Counted from the first letter of the stretch, positions 1-14,304 are shown. The stretch is 64,000 nucleotides of DNA from Onchidella celtica (GCA_963931925.1 OZ007580.1:10553501-10617500); one strand, 5' to 3'. The notes: generated by a model from the letters alone, not told the origin. Made by a program: numbers and translations.

Positions 1-880
1 GAGAGTGAGAGATCTGAGGAGGGAAGGAACGGAGGAAAATGGCGAGAACAGAGAAGTGAATGACGGGAGTAATTAAAAATGGAGAACGAATGAGATTTCA
101 GTGGAGGATGGGAAAATTGAAAGAAAGGGAGAAAATGAGAAAGAAGTGAAAGCGATGGAGAGAAGAAACTAAACAAAGTTGTAAGTAAAGAGAAAAATGT
201 AGTAGACAGTGAGAGAGAAACTACCAGAGGGGGAAGGGGGGGGGGCCCAAGTAAAATGCAAAAATATGAATAATTACGGTAGAGTCAGATTTAAATCCCA
301 GCGGCAAAACAAATAGAGGAATGGCAGAGGGTGAAGAAGGAGGAGTACGAGGACCCCTTAGAGGAGAAAGGTAATGGGTAGGAAACAGGTAAGAGCGAAA
401 GACCGCCCAGAAACCACAAAAAAGAGACTATGTGATCTTCTTTTCTGTACCCTCTTTCATGGAACAAGTGGACCGGACACAGGTGTCAAATTTCTTCCCA
501 GATCGATGAGTACTTCTTTAACCTGATCAGATTGAAAGCTGAGAATCGGAACTCACAGAGGTATCGGCCAATGTCGTGCGAAATTGTGGATTTCGGGATA
601 CGTTAGCATGCGTCAAAAGTAATCTATATATATATTTCAGTAACTTGCAACCTTTGGCATGATCAACTGACCAAACTATACCATCTTCAGGCCTTATATT
701 TGGCAGGAAGGTGGCAATTGAGATAAGGAAGATGATGGCTATAATTAAAAGTTGTTTACTTCAAGCGTGTATCTTTAAAAAATAACAATGTTTATTGCTA
801 TGTAACATTTGTTTCTTTTTGCATATGTTTGTTTCGTAATCTATAGTACCCCGCACGTCATAAAAAGTAACCGTATCAAG
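1..880. other. Non-coding, purine-rich then AT-rich
   Basis: The first 400 bases are strongly purine-rich (GA/GAAA-like, degenerate) with a poly-G run near 232-244. The rest is unique AT-rich sequence. I see no gene. Confidence 0.5.
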
Positions 881-883
881 TGT

Positions 884-1032
884 TCAGTTTGGTGCGTAAT
901 GTTGTGGTGCGCATGAGTTCTGAAGCAAGACTGCAGTTTATTACTTTTATTGTGAGAGAGAGAGAGAGACGGGGGAGGGGGGGGGCACATGATTGTTTAT
1001 TCCGGGCAATGCCCGGTAGGTCATCTAGTACT
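884..1032 (-). mobile_element. Diverged copy of a dispersed ACTAG...CCCGG-headed repeat
   Basis: On the minus strand this begins ACTAGATGACCTACCGGG, followed by CATTGCCCGG. The head matches the block at 62522-62550 (ACTAGCTGAGGTCCCCGG... CGCCCGGG). Farther in, both copies carry a related stretch with ATGCGCA...GCGCAC and a GAACAC end. A GA microsatellite and a poly-G run interrupt this copy. The head type recalls terminal sequences of non-autonomous retroelements common in invertebrates. The class is not determined. Confidence 0.4.
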
Positions 1033-1409
1033 TTATATTTCTCTAGATATTTTTGCAAAGAGCGGCTTACTCTGATGACGTTTTTACCAATTTACACCGG
1101 ATGATAATTCCAGTGACTGCAATGTTCAGAACTTGGTTATCATACAGAAATAATTTTTCTACTTTTTGGCAGTCTTGCAAATGCACACTGCAAAAACTGC
1201 AGTGGTCTAACTTAGTTAATGGTCTAAATGAGTTGGGTTTCCTCATCGAGTGAAGTTCATTTTTTTTTGCAAAAAAAAAAAATCTACCGTTCGTTACAAA
1301 TGTGTTGACATTGTGAAACTGACTACCACAATCGTGGTTATCTATTGCATTGATTTTCTTGATGTGTTGTTGTTATATTACGCCAATAACATTATCATGG
1401 AGATAAAGG

Positions 1410-1681
<272 letters not shown>

Positions 1682-1689
1682 CATTAATA

Positions 1690-4615
1690 CCTCCACTTGT
1701 CTGTGTGTGTGTCTGCAGACATCCTTTGTTATTTCCATCATCCAGCCAGCCCAAACAACCCAATTTCGGGGGCCAAGCTCCACAAAATCATCAGTTAATG
1801 AGAAGATGATTTTTTCCCCGTGGCCGGGGCAACCCCCAGCCCGTCCCCTGCTCCTGGGCTTGCTCACGCACTGACAAACGCATCAGGCGTCGCGCTCGGC
1901 AAGCAGCACCCTCGTAAAACGGGAGCTAAGCGATGCAACAGCCCAAGAACGACAATACCAAACGTAACATCTGACAGGGATTAGCGCCCCTGTATCTGGT
2001 GAAGCCGTTAGGCGTCTCTCTCCCATATACCCTTTTATTCATAATCTCACCGAAGGGCTTTAAAACTAATTTTTTAAAAACAGAAGTAAAAAAAACAAAA
2101 AAAAAAAAACAAAAAAAAAACAACTCTCTTTTCTTTGGAAATGAAATTTGAACAAGAAAAAAAAAAAAGGTTCCAGAAACTTGGTGAGTTCAAGATTATT
2201 TTTTTTGTTTCATTCTTTGGCTTAAGAATGATTCGCGTAAAGTGTGTCTCGGTCTCCGGCCTGGTCACGCTTCCACGCCGATCTCTGCAGAAACGGTTAC
2301 ACACAAGTTTTGGAAAGAGGGGGAAGTTGTTTTAATAAAGGCAAAAATTAGCATTCCAGCCGTCACTGAGGAATGGCAAAAAACGGAAACCTTAAATGAG
2401 GGGAAAAAGTCAACAAAAACACATCTTAGAACGACTTTAAAAAAAGAAAAACGACATAAGACTGGGAGAATGTTGCAAATCATATTGATGAAAAGCGGAG
2501 TGTATAAATGTTAAGTTTCCTTGTTATTTTTTAAGGTCTCTGTAATATTGAAAATTTTCTAAAGTGGTCTATAAAGAGTTGTTTAGCTTTTGCAAATGCG
2601 CACGTAGTTGGGGGTTATCTGGAGTTTCGAAAAAACATGATAAGATGCCAAGAGAGAAATTGTCAAAAAGAAAAGAGACGTGCAGGATGCGTTGATTGGT
2701 GAGTCTTCTTCTCCATTTCTTTAATCCAACTTCGTTTCCCTTCACCACCTTTCACACCTCCAACCTCTGTCCCTGGTTTTTTTCAGCCATGAATTTCAAT
2801 TTTTAAAAATGTGTTGATCAACTCTTGTAATTAGTGACGGTGGTGCCTTTTTAAAATAACAGGTTCATGGAAAACTGCAAATATTATGGTAAAAAAAAAA
2901 GCAAAAACGTATGTCTAGTAGGTTTGGAGATCATCAGGCTAAGCTTTTAACCAGATATAATTATTTTGGTCTTCTCTATAACCGTGTTCGTTAAAATTTT
3001 CCCAAGTGGAATGCTAAGGCTTAATCAGGATGGTATTTTGCTGCTTGAAAATCTTATTTTGAATGAGTTTTTTAGATTTCGGAGAGCTTGGGGGGATCTG
3101 TGACGTTTGAAAAGTCAGAAACTGAATCAGTGAAGACAACACGTCACGGGTTTTGGGGCAGCCGTTTAGCCAATGTGTTGGCCTAGTCATTTACTCGAAG
3201 ACATCCTTTAGCTATTTACAATCAGAATTATGATGAAAACTAAATCGTTTTTCGAGCTCCAGCTGAATAATATTTGAATGCCTACAACAGGGACAGACAC
3301 TGTGTAAAATACAATAACCTTTGATAAGTGATTCCGTGATTCTTTTTGAAGGTTTTTGGGACGAGTCGGGTCATCGAAGAATGAGAAATCTTCAAGGGTC
3401 GAGAAAACCTGAGGTGATTAGCATTTCACGTCATCAATGAATCTGCTGGTTTTCCGGGGCAAAAAAACGCATAAATTCAAAGTTTTCGTACTTCAAAAAG
3501 TCCCACGACACGTCATCACTGTTAGTTACTGGAAGAAAATGCGTCTTTCTTGCCGGCTCAAAATGTGGGAACACTTTCTTCTGTTCAACTCAATTTGTGG
3601 CTCAAAATCAACCAAAGTATTAAAAATATAGCGAACTTCAAGAACTTCAGTCTAAGATGCCCACGTACACCTTTACGTCCTGCTATGCATAATATGATAT
3701 TTTGTAGAATTTAAGGCCCGGCGGTTAAGAAGCCTTCAATGATTACATTGGAGGTCTTACTTCCTTTATAATATATGATGTAACAAATACGTACAATTTA
3801 ATTGATCTTATTTCATTTTAAACTTATTTTACTTTATTTTTGTTTCGGTCGAATTTATTTTTGTTTTTGAATTTACTGCATACTTTTCTTATCATTTGTA
3901 TTTTTTCGTCATAGCTCAACTTTCCACCGAGTCCTACGGCGATGTCGTAACTACTGTTTTTATTTAGATATGTTTACTTAGATCGTAGGTGATATTACAG
4001 TCTCAAATTATGCTAAATCTGACGGAGTACGTAACTCAGAAAGCAGTGAATAATTCTATTTTCCATGTTGATGACGAGAATATGGCCAAAATGATAACAT
4101 GGACAAGAACTGAAAACCAAGAACGTGAATCAAAACCAGAATTTTGCGAGATTCTAAATCTGTAGCGTGCGCTCTGTTGCAAAATCTAAAACAATAATGT
4201 AAAAAGGATAAGAAACAAACAAACAAACCTACAGCCGTTAAAAAAAAAAATACATTTTAAAAACTCTGCTCATTAACCAGTGCCGTGGAAAACTTGCAAT
4301 AGCGCGAGTCAGTTGAATTCGGGAATAAAGAGATCGCTTTTCAAGAAAATCACAACAGCCAGCAAAATAACAGAGGTGAATAAAATGGAAGTTGATCCCG
4401 AAAAAGAAGAAAACCAGCATCCTTTGTGGAAATGAAAGCTGTGCACCCAAAGACGTGAATGTCTCAGTAAACAATGGAACTAAACGCTTCCACGGGTTTA
4501 GCCGGTCGTTAGCGGGTACAGAAAAAGCAGTGGTAGCAAACAAATGCATGGTTCAGAGGAAAACAGAGATGTGGTAAACGTGCATCTTGTTGGAGTAGCA
4601 GTGGTCGCAGAAGAA
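1690..4615. other. Non-coding stretch, no gene seen
   Basis: A GC-richer patch (about 1790-2010) is followed by A-tracts (2088-2120, 2155-2168) and then unique AT-rich sequence. Short open frames here are unconvincing in length and composition, and no domain is recognisable. Confidence 0.5.
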
Positions 4616-4639
4616 GAAGTAGAAGCAGTGGCAGCGGTT

Positions 4640-4975
4640 TGGACTAGTAGAAGTGGTGGTTGTAGTGGTGGTAGTAGTGGTAGTTGTAGCAGTAGTAGAA
4701 GTAGTAGTAGTATTAGTACTAGTAGTGGTAGTAATAGTAGTGGTGGTGGTGGTGGTGGTAGTAGTAGTGGCAGTAGTGGTAGTAGTAATAGTAGTTGCAG
4801 GGTTAGTAGTAGTGGTAGTGGCAATAGCAGTAGGAGTCGCAGTGGTAATGGTTGTAGTGGTGTTAATAATAGTACAAGGAGTAGCAGTAGTAATTGTAGT
4901 AGCAGCAGTAGACGCGGCGGTAGCAGTGGTGGTGACAGGGGGGGGGGGGGTAGCGAAAGAGGGTTAGTATGTAAG
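4640..4975. repeat. Degenerate (AGT/GGT)n trinucleotide array with poly-G end
   Basis: About 300 bp of AGT, GGT and AGC triplets produces poly-Val, poly-Ser and, in reverse, poly-Leu/Pro frames. A run of eleven Gs sits near 4939-4949. All three apparent reading frames are low-complexity artefacts. Confidence 0.9.
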
Positions 4976-5619
4976 AGGGAGTAACAGGAATAGAAGTTGC
5001 AGTAGTAATACTGCTCTGGCAAAAGTAGTCGTGGGACTGTTTTTGTTGTTGTTTTTGAGTGCACGTTCATGCTGCAGTGGAACAGTGCACGGTAAAATCA
5101 GTGCACCGAACGAATATGATGTTTATGATTGTCAGAAATACGGTAAAGCTGTGAAATAATATCGATTATTCATTGGTGAAATTATCACAGTCTCCTGTTT
5201 CCCCAGGCGTAAAACTCACTTGTGTTAATATTATAAGGCTCAGACATTAGTGTTCCATTTAAACGGTACTACGTGCTCTGTTTGAAGGGTGGAAACTGAC
5301 ACAGATATTATTATTAACAAAGCCAGCCCTCTTTTCAAGAATCAGTTCCCACGCACAAGAGAGTATTTTTCTTTTCTCTGTTTTCTTTTCTTTATGCCTG
5401 AAGTATACAAAATAATATAGCTGCTGCGCTTGGTATAAATTTAAGAGCGAGGGAAACAGCAGGTCAGTTCTTTTTGGGAAAATAAACGTTGTGTACAAAA
5501 TTATACACTCAGATGTAATTATCAAATCAGATACCGCATACAAAACACCTTTATTTGTTTCATGGTGTTTGCTTCTCTTTCAAGATTTTGACCTCCAGCG
5601 CTCTATATTCCAGACCGTG

Positions 5620-5740
5620 TTATAAAAACCCACAGAAAATCTGTGGGGTCGCAGCCATGCCTATTTTCCGGAAAAACTTGATTTGTCTTTTCACTTCCTT
5701 TGCGTTTTCATGTATCGTTGCACAACTTCTTCTTTTGAAT
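5620..5740 (+). repeat. Dispersed repeat with hairpin (copy A)
   Basis: It begins TTATAAAAACCCACAGA and folds into an 8-bp perfect stem (CCCACAGA/TCTGTGGG, 5629-5648), then GGTCGCAG. The same block occurs inverted at 22508-22541. The following 55 bp (5682-5738, TTTGTCTTTTCACTTCC... to CACAACTTCTTC) closely match 6024-6080. Confidence 0.5.
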
Positions 5741-5999
5741 GTTGTTACCAGTACGTACGTCACCAAAAGTTATTTGCGTCGGGGGTACGTATTTTAAAGC
5801 CTCTTGTGACTCCAGAGCGAGAGAGCTCGTCCCGAAATACTCCCAACAACGGTCTCAATGAATTATGATTTTCTTTTTGTTTCGTCCTGTTTTTGGTTGA
5901 AATGGTTATAGAGATTCGATAAGATTTAAAGTTGAGGGATAAGGACGGGGTTAGGGATAGGTAAGTATACGTACGCGCCCCTAGCGTAAAATGCGCGCG

Positions 6000-6090
6000 T
6001 TACAACAGCCTTCTCCGAAAGCTTTGTCTTTCCATTTCCCTTGCGTTATATTGTATCGTTTCACAACTTTTTCCTTTTGCCACATTTTGA
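6000..6090 (+). repeat. Dispersed repeat (copy B of the 5.68 kb segment)
   Basis: Its segment TTTGTCTTTCCATTTCCC through GTATCGTTTCACAAC aligns almost without gaps with 5682-5738. A CTTTTGCCA end recalls the end of the inverted repeat at 22.4-22.5 kb. The mobile-element class is unknown. Confidence 0.45.
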
Positions 6091-8333
6091 TTTCAGACCA
6101 TAGAACTGATCTGGTCGGTAATTTCTTCAACTCGCAGTTTTTCCCACTGTATTTTCTCTGATTTCTGTTTTGTTTTATTTGGTTTTGTTTCGTTTTTCAA
6201 AAGCATTAAAATATTGTGTTTCTCGGAAAGGCACCATTGATGCCCAAAAATCCAAGGTCGCTAAACAAAAACAAATATTACCATCTGTTTTCAAATGAAA
6301 ATGAAACTAAAACCCAAGCCAAACGAAAAATCATGTCATTCTTACGACATTCACGAGCTTGCTATTATAATTGCCCTCTGATGCAAATTCGATTACAGTT
6401 TCACATTTATGGGATAATGCATCATGATTAAATTTAATGAATAGTAATCTCCCTTTTTTTCTGGCAAAGTGAAATAACATGATCGATATTATTTGTACAC
6501 TTTGTGGTCTTTGGAAAAGTACTTTGATGAACAATGACCCCCCCCCCCCCCCCCCCAAGTTTTATAATTCTGTTTCTGTCTCCTCTCCAGTTAAAATTTC
6601 GTTTTACTGTTGAAAATTGCCACATAATTCAGTCAACTTTCACTCAGGGGCGTCTTATAAGTGAGTAGAACCTCTCACACTGCGAAGACGCCATAGTCTT
6701 GGTGTTTGTGTTAGAATTCTACTTAAATTTACCGACAATTCAAATCCAAATAAAATTATAATACAACTTTTTCTTTCTCTCTCTCCTTTACATTTACTTT
6801 ATCATTTAAAGGGATCGTATTCTAATGCATTACAATCTCTCTTTTGTTGAGAGTATACATTACAGAAATTTAAATCCAGACACATATTAGTTTGCGTCAT
6901 TTGACACTACAAAAGTTGGGTCTATTGCAGTTTATTTGCTTTCTAAATATCTTTAACTTCAAAAGACGTTTAAAAAGATCTACTGTGAAACATTGGGAAA
7001 ATATTTACAAATTCTTTCGATCCTCTTTAGGTACCAGCTAGTTTTACAATAATCATACTGTTAGTAATATTACTTTGATGTATTATGTTTTCGTATCTTG
7101 TATCATGTATCATGTCCTAACTGTACAAAAGAAAACAACTCACGCACCCACTATGCGAGGATGGTATTTAAAATAGGAGTCATCATCATCATTATACTAG
7201 ACACTGAATGATAGAACTTCCACTTCTTAAAATCTCGAAAATCACTATGGCCTCAAAGTACTTATGGAGTATTCCGTTACCGTGGGCTACATCTCAGTTC
7301 TGGTGCTGGGAACTTGCCTTTCGTACGATGAAGTAATGACTAACTAATTTAGTCATTAATTCATCCATTTGTTGTCGTTGTTCTTGTTGTAAATCCAGAT
7401 TTAAGGCTGTGCCCTTTGCTGTTTAAATCCAGACAGTTGCTGAGGATTAATCTGGGAAATTCTGCACTACTTTTGAACCCATTCAGTCACTCCGCCTTCC
7501 CGCCCCTTTTTCAGAAAAAAAAAATCCTTTGGAATAATTTGATTTGGTAACGATTTCTGACTTACTGCAGTAACTCTTATACCTTGTAGTGTTAATAACA
7601 TCATGCAATCTAGACTAATTTAGCAACTTATTTTATTCACTCACTGCGCCATACAATTCTACATAAATATTATATTCCCTCTGGTGTTTTTCTTTCTAAA
7701 ATACACGTTTCTTTCAGTCATTAAAAAAAAAACAATTAATTAATAGGAGAATAATAAAATAAATTTATCATGCTCAAGTTTACTGCAAAATGTTTAACTT
7801 TCGTTCTGAATTACGTGCATTTCACTCCACATTTTAGTGTAGATAATTTTAGTTATCAAAGTGTCAGACAGGTAAGTGTTATAACATTGTCATTGTCGTC
7901 ACCATCTTAATTAGGAGAGATACCTGGTAGAGACAGGGTAATTAAATTCAACACGAATAGAACATGTTGTTGTCGTTGCTGCTGCTGTTGTTGTTGTTTT
8001 CTATCTTTTTCATTGTAAAGTTTGTGATGTCAAGTACAAGAAGCCATCCAGTTTGTCTGAATTTAAATTACTCACTGTCTACTGGCGTTGAATTTTATCT
8101 CTCGTGAGATTGTTGCCGATATAATAATAATGGGCATGATAAGAGAAGAACAAAAATGACATGCCTAGTTTTGTTTTTTCTTTACAGTGCAAGTAGAATA
8201 TAATTTTTAAAAAAAATATTTGAGGGAATTTATTCACTCCCTGCGGAATAACAAAATTCGGATTTTTCGGTATGAAAAAGTTCGCATAAAATTGTATGAA
8301 ATTATCATATTATACAAGGAAGCCCCACCGGCA

Positions 8334-8390
8334 ATTAATAATAATATTAATAATAATAATAACAATAATAATAATATCAGAATAATAATG
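8334..8390. repeat. (AAT)n-rich microsatellite
   Basis: Interrupted AAT/AAC triplet run. Confidence 0.7.
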
Positions 8391-8944
8391 AACGTATCGG
8401 TGTGCGTTTAACTTCCTCTTTTGCCATTATGGCAATTATATAAGAAAAGTAAGGGATGCTTGGGCCGTGGGAAATCTGATTGGTTAAAAATATCCCCAAC
8501 ACCAAAATAACTAGACCGGCTGCTCTGCCGCAATGTTCATATATTATTATTTTTTTTTTACATTTTTCTTTTCACATGAAGGAAGTAGGTCAAGACTTGA
8601 AGTTTGTCTCAATCGTTCTTCCTGACCCACTGCTCATGTTCTCCTCAAGTTTCAACTTTATGGTTTTCTCTCCCAGTCTTTTTTTTTTTTTTTTTAGTTC
8701 CCAAGCGGAGAAAAAAACAAAATGTTTGTGGGGGCACTCATAATATTTCAGTTTGGGATTTAGTTCATTCTCTTTCTTTGTGTATGTGTGCGTGTTGGTG
8801 TGTTTTTGTGTGTGTTTGTGATACCGGTGATTTCAGTGATGAGTATAATTATCATCATGATAATAAACAAAAGAGGTGGCGAAATGAAAACAAATAAACA
8901 AATGAACTGATAACTAGCTAACTAATTAACTTACTTACTAAAAG

Positions 8945-8945
<1 letters not shown>

Positions 8946-8983
<38 letters not shown>

Positions 8984-8984
8984 G
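8946..8984. repeat. (AAAT)n microsatellite
   Basis: About ten AAAT units, nearly perfect. Confidence 0.85.
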
Positions 8985-11900
8985 TCGTAAATATATAAAC
9001 CGGTAACAAGGGGGCTATGGTTTATATAGAAATGCAGCATAATAATATGAATAGAGCAATCTCATAGATTATTGTGCCACATGCAAACCCGTAATTGTGA
9101 CAGCAACACCCTCGCTGTTTAGCAGTCACAGTGAATTGTTGTACTGGAACAGAATCATGGATGTACCTGTTTGAAACAGTCAGTTTGGAGTGCTCAAAAT
9201 TATCTTTTTCCCATCCATGTATCATCTTGCTTTTTTTCTCTTTTTTTTTTTCATTCTTTCTCTTTCCGTTCTGTTTCTATTCCTTTCGTCGGCTTTTCTA
9301 ATTTCTTACTTTAAAAAAAATGTTTCGTCATTATTATTATTGTTGTTTCTATGACTTTCGTTCCCATGTCCCTGTAATTTTTCATGTGAGTATTCGCACT
9401 TTTCAAACTCTGATAAATTAATGAGCAAAATGCAGCCCTTGAAATTCTATCCTTTGCCTGATTGTATTTGATTACAGCTATGTCTATTCCATCTCCCTTG
9501 CTTTGTCAGAGAGAAAACTAAAGCTGAACGCGGTGACGCCCATGAATTATGGGGCAGGCATTCAAAAGTATCACTTACGTTATTACCAATTCATGCTCTA
9601 GGCTTCGCCCCCAACCCCTTTCCCCTGTCTCCGCCCCTGCTTGCTTTTGTCTCCACGCCTACGGGGAACAATAACTCAATTTTATTATTTATCTTTATTT
9701 CAAATTGATGCAAGGCCCATAAATAATTTGTTAGAACAAGAATTGGTGCCATAATCAGTTCCGCTTACGAATTGATGATTTGCATCGACTTTTTCCCCAT
9801 GTTCTTTGTTGGGTAATAACACGCAGGGAAAAAAAAAAGTGCTGAATCTTTATCTGATACCGAGTCAAAATGCCGGGCACAAATTTTTGATAAAGTACCG
9901 GAAAGTGTGAAAGGGGGAAAAAATTCAGGGAGGGCAAAATGTTAGAAATTGGAAAAAGAAAGAATTAAGCATGACGAGATCGGAGTCTGAGTTTGAGTTT
10001 GGAGAAAACACGTAATCAAATGGTTCGATTTCGCGGACGATTATTGTAAACCCGGCCAGAGTAGGACAAGGAGCAAAACATAAAATTGCACAGTTGGGTT
10101 CGTTTGCAGTGTGAGCGTCGATTCCTTTCATATTAGCGAAATATTTAATACATGATAGTAGAAGTTAGATAGATAACAGGTGATAATGATATTAAACAGA
10201 TAATAAATAGATAAATTCTTAGAAAATAAACGTCACGCCGTTCCCTATTACTAAAACTGTACTTTTTCCCCACCAGTTAGACCCCTGGCAATCACTCCAT
10301 TGATTTTCCCCCTCTTGTTCTTTTTACCCCTCTTTCTTGCTAACACTTTTCATCAGTCTGTTTGTTTATTTGTGTTAGTAACTTCTCCGTGCTGTGGCCC
10401 CATTCAGCTGTCTCTTTGCTGTGTAGCTGAGGGCTTTCTTTTGTCATTAACACAGGGCCACTCCAGTTTTTCCGCGTCACTCACTCCCTTCCACATCCTT
10501 CTCACACTCTCGCTCGTTCCCTCACTTACTCACTCATTGACGCCGTCTCCGTACTTCTCCATTAATAGAAACAATATGGCGGCCGGAAGTTGACGAGTCC
10601 GCGGCTAAAAGCGGGAGACAATGCCGGCTAAGGGAAACAACTGGCCTAACACAACTCTTTCATTATGACCGCAAGGACTGCCTTCGCTGATCCCCACCCC
10701 TCGTGTCCCTTCGCTGTGGCAGTTTCTACTAGGTCAAGCGACGAACGCTCTAGCTCTAGCTCGTCTCTAAAGTTACGCTTCTAGTGGTTTAGCTGAGTGG
10801 AAATTCGCCGTAAAAAAAACAAACTGCCCTTCACATCCTGTATGTGCATGCAGCACAATTTCATGTTTCCTTCCCCGACAAACAGTTCTTCTTTTCGAAT
10901 TTATTTTAATTTTACACAGAAAAACTGCCCTTTTCGTTGTGTCAAAGAATCAAATATTCAAAATCCTACGTACCATTTGTTAGAATTTTCTTACACAATT
11001 AAAATGCAATGATCAGAAAAAAAATGTCAAGATTTCAAATGACAGCATTGGTTATTAATTGTGATCAGAATCTGGATCAGAACATGTATGCAAAACAAAT
11101 AATAATAAAAAAAAGTCTCTGGGGGTGCGTAACGGAATGACATGCAACAATCTTGTCCCACGGTCTTTGTGTCTTACGCTCAAGTTTGTAAGCGCCACAT
11201 TCTAATTCATCCATGCATTCACTGACTGAATACTATCTTAAATCTACACTGCACCATTTTTAGATTTACGGACTTCAAGCCTGATTAAGTCTGATAATTA
11301 TGCGCAGTCGTTCCTCGAAAGTTTTGCAACTCTCCCTTCATTTTGTTATACAGAATACTGGTAGATGGAAAAGATTATACATGTGATATTTCTGCATGGT
11401 GACTGCGAATAATTGCAAGGCGTATTCAGCTGTAATGGCCAATAAACACATGTCTGAATTGCTTACGTATAATCTATGTTGTGTTTTTCCAGGAAGAGGA
11501 GACTTGAGGGAAAAGTTTGAGAGGGAAAGCTTAGCGCAACAAACTTCAACAGTGTCCAGATTTCGTGGCTGAGATGATGAAAGCTGCTTGGAGCATATTT
11601 GACGCAATATTTTTAAAACCACATAAAATATGTAGGACCGCAGTAACGCTTGGAACAAAAAATAAAATATGAAAAAAAAAAAGACAAAAACACTTTGAAA
11701 AGCCTTGCGTTAGATGTAAACCGCAAAATATTTAGAAACGAAAAAAAAACAACACGCCTTGGTCCTGATAGATCTCCTTCTAAAATAATAAAATATGTTT
11801 TTCAATTCTAACAATCTGATCACACAAAAAGAACATCAAGGATAATGGTCACTTGATCTCCTTCTGCTTTTGGGAACTCACAGCGCTTTGCAATATATAC

Positions 11901-13135
11901 AACTTTTTATTCTTCCTTTTTTTTTGGTCATATTTTATCCTAGAGGATATTGATAAGTTTTCCAGATAAGACCTATGTCTAGATTCAGGTGCCTATTAAG
12001 CTTGTTTCTGTGGTATTTCGATCTGGGTAATAAATACTATTTATGGAGGCAGTGCGATCCCGTACTTAACAAAAGAAAATAAGTGGGTATTTTTAGTCGA
12101 CATAATTATCGAGGGAGATCGGATTTGTTTAAATGCCGGTTCATGGTTGAAAAAGTGCAGACACTGTGTATGATTTACATCGATCTTTTACAGACAGACA
12201 GCATCAACGACAACAACAACAAAACATCATCATGCTCGTCTTCAGTTCATCATCAACAACATCAGGGCATTCAAAGCAGTCACAGCGGCGACAATAAGAA
12301 TAAGGAAAACCAGAGCAACCCCAGAAATCAATAATTTAATAACAAGAACAGTAATACGTAATTAGTCTAGGTCGTAACGTGCAATATTGCATTGTTCACA
12401 TAGCGCGTTTTTGACTACTGGGAGCTTTGAAATTTAGGCTGTTAATTTTGATCAACAAAATAGAATACACAACATCTTTATAAATCTTTTAATAAATTTA
12501 ATATTAATCATAATTCATTGAAGTATTAGTTTTTAGTTTACCCTTGTGGTAGTCTGGCGTGGTCTGGCCTGTTCAAAATATTACGAAACTGATAAAACTA
12601 ATCTAAAATGGTCAAATAATTATATGAGAGAGAGAGGGTAAATTATTGTTGAAATAGAAAGATAGCCTATTTTATATTCATTTTCATGGGGTGCTCCAAA
12701 TATGGAGCACTTCTAAGCAATACAGGTCTACGCTCCCTAGAGAAAACCCTTCCTTCTTCCATCCCTACCTCCCACCCCCCCCCCTCACCCGTCATTGTAG
12801 TTCCGGGTCCAGGCTCCATGACCCCTGGCTAAGCACTACCGGGTACTGGCGGGAAATGGACACGGCTCGCGTGGGCCCATGCACGTGCAAGATGTCAAAA
12901 ACACGCGCTCGGGTGGTGTTTCTGTTTGTGAGTGGTGTGGTCTGTGTAGGAAATAGGGTGAGGAGTGAAAGTAGCAGAGAGGGGATGAATGGGAGAGGCG
13001 GAAGAGAGAAGACAGACAGACAGACAGAGTGAGGTAAAGGACGGGGAGGTATTAAAAAAAATGAGTCCCCAGGCTTTTTCTTACTTCGGTAGACATGAAA
13101 CGATGAGAGTGAAAGAGTGAGAGAAAGTGCGTGAA

Positions 13136-13138
<3 letters not shown>

Positions 13139-13184
<46 letters not shown>
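13139..13184. repeat. (GA)n microsatellite
   Basis: Interrupted GA run within a purine-rich block (about 12960-13190). Confidence 0.8.
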
Positions 13185-13185
<1 letters not shown>

Positions 13186-13436
13186 GGCAGTCCATAGCTA
13201 GTTAAGGAGAACGGAAAAAAATTGAAAGGAAACAGTAAATGAAAGATTTGAGGAAGACACAACGAGAGTACTGGGAGGAGAGGTGAACGGAAGAGGACTA
13301 GAAGGGCAATTCAGTATGAAAGATGAAAACAAAGAATGGCAGAGGAATATAAGAGTGAAAGAAAATACGAGCGGCAAGGTGTGACAATTGGTCAAGGAAT
13401 CGATTGTGTACGACAAAAGCTGACTTAAGCAAATAT

Positions 13437-13513
13437 GAATGAGTGAGTGAGTGAATGAATGAGTAAGTGAGTGAGTGACTGAGTGAGTGAGTGAGTGAGT
13501 GAGTGAGTGAGTG
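13437..13513. repeat. (GAGT)n microsatellite
   Basis: About nineteen GAGT/GAAT units. The reverse frames (SLTH repeats) are artefacts. A CA run follows at 13519-13530. Confidence 0.9.
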
Positions 13514-13642
13514 TACAAGCACACACACACAGAAAAATTCCATTCTCATTCTTTTCTCTGTCTCCTTTCATCTCTTTGTCCCACTCTCTCAGAGACACAA
13601 TCTTAAAAACAATAACATTCATCGGGTAGGATTGGCGCGCCC

Positions 13643-13672
13643 GCACACACACACACACACACATACACACAA
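13643..13672. repeat. (CA)n microsatellite
   Basis: CA dinucleotide run with one TA interruption. Confidence 0.85.
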
Positions 13673-14193
13673 AAAAATGTATACGTAGATACTATCTGAA
13701 ATTAGACTGCACTGGCTGTTCTGCATGAGTTGATACACTGCGAATGACTAACTGTCATCTGCCATAATGAAATGAGTAGGTTGAGTTACCGTGCACATTG
13801 ATCAATGTTGGATTTTTAAGCGCGATACGGTAGTAATTAAAACTCTTGACACTTTTATAGAGTGTGGTCTTTTCAGTTCCTTTCACCACCGTGTACACCT
13901 GGTGAGGCTCAGTCCATAGCAACAGGGGGGGAGAGGTATTTTGACTGGTTCTGACTATTTGACTATAGATCTGTTTGTTTGTAGCCTGTTCCTCAAAACT
14001 ATCTGTTCCATTGTGAGTCTGTTCATCATGTTTTGGCTTTGGTATATTGATTTGTTTGTACGCCAGCATGTCCATGAGTACAAATTAATGATCTCTCCCC
14101 CCCCCCCCCGCCCCCATTTTCTCTTTTAAACCAGGGTGCACTCTCGCTTTCTTGCTCTCAGTGAGAGAATGGGTAGGGAGGGGGTGAGTAAGG

Positions 14194-14304
14194 GAGTGAG
14201 TGAGTGAGTGAGTGAGTGAGTGAGTGAGTGAGTGAGTGAGTGAGTGAGTGAGTGAGTGAGTGAGTGAGTGAGTGAGTGAGTGAGTGAGTGAGTGAGTGAG
14301 TGAG
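14194..14304. repeat. (GAGT)n microsatellite inside the presumed ZIC intron
   Basis: About 27 perfect GAGT units, roughly 300 bp from the ZIC splice donor. It is the second GAGT array within 1 kb. Confidence 0.93.

Larger units (their letters stand above)
4985..13120. other. Non-coding stretch with scattered short repeats, no gene seen
   Basis: Apart from the dispersed repeats and microsatellites listed separately, I see AT-rich unique DNA, a poly-C run of about 18 at 6538-6556, T- and A-tracts, and an AATA/AAT-rich area at 8.3-9.0 kb. No frame longer than about 110 codons resembles a protein. At 10571-10590 a short ATGGCGGCCGGAAGT segment combines YY1-like and ETS-like motifs, but nothing else supports a promoter there. 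Confidence 0.45.

Noticed and set aside
4498..5070. 190-codon Leu/Pro-rich minus-strand frame and Val- or Ser-rich plus-strand frames
   Set aside because: Products of the AGT/GGT triplet array in three frames.
5930..5965. Telomere-like repeat (GGGGTTAGGGATAGG)
   Set aside because: One or two partial units only. More likely a dispersed-repeat fragment.
10300..10620. Promoter and small gene near ATGGCGGCCGGAAGT at 10575
   Set aside because: Single motif only, without a CpG cluster, TATA box or plausible frame.
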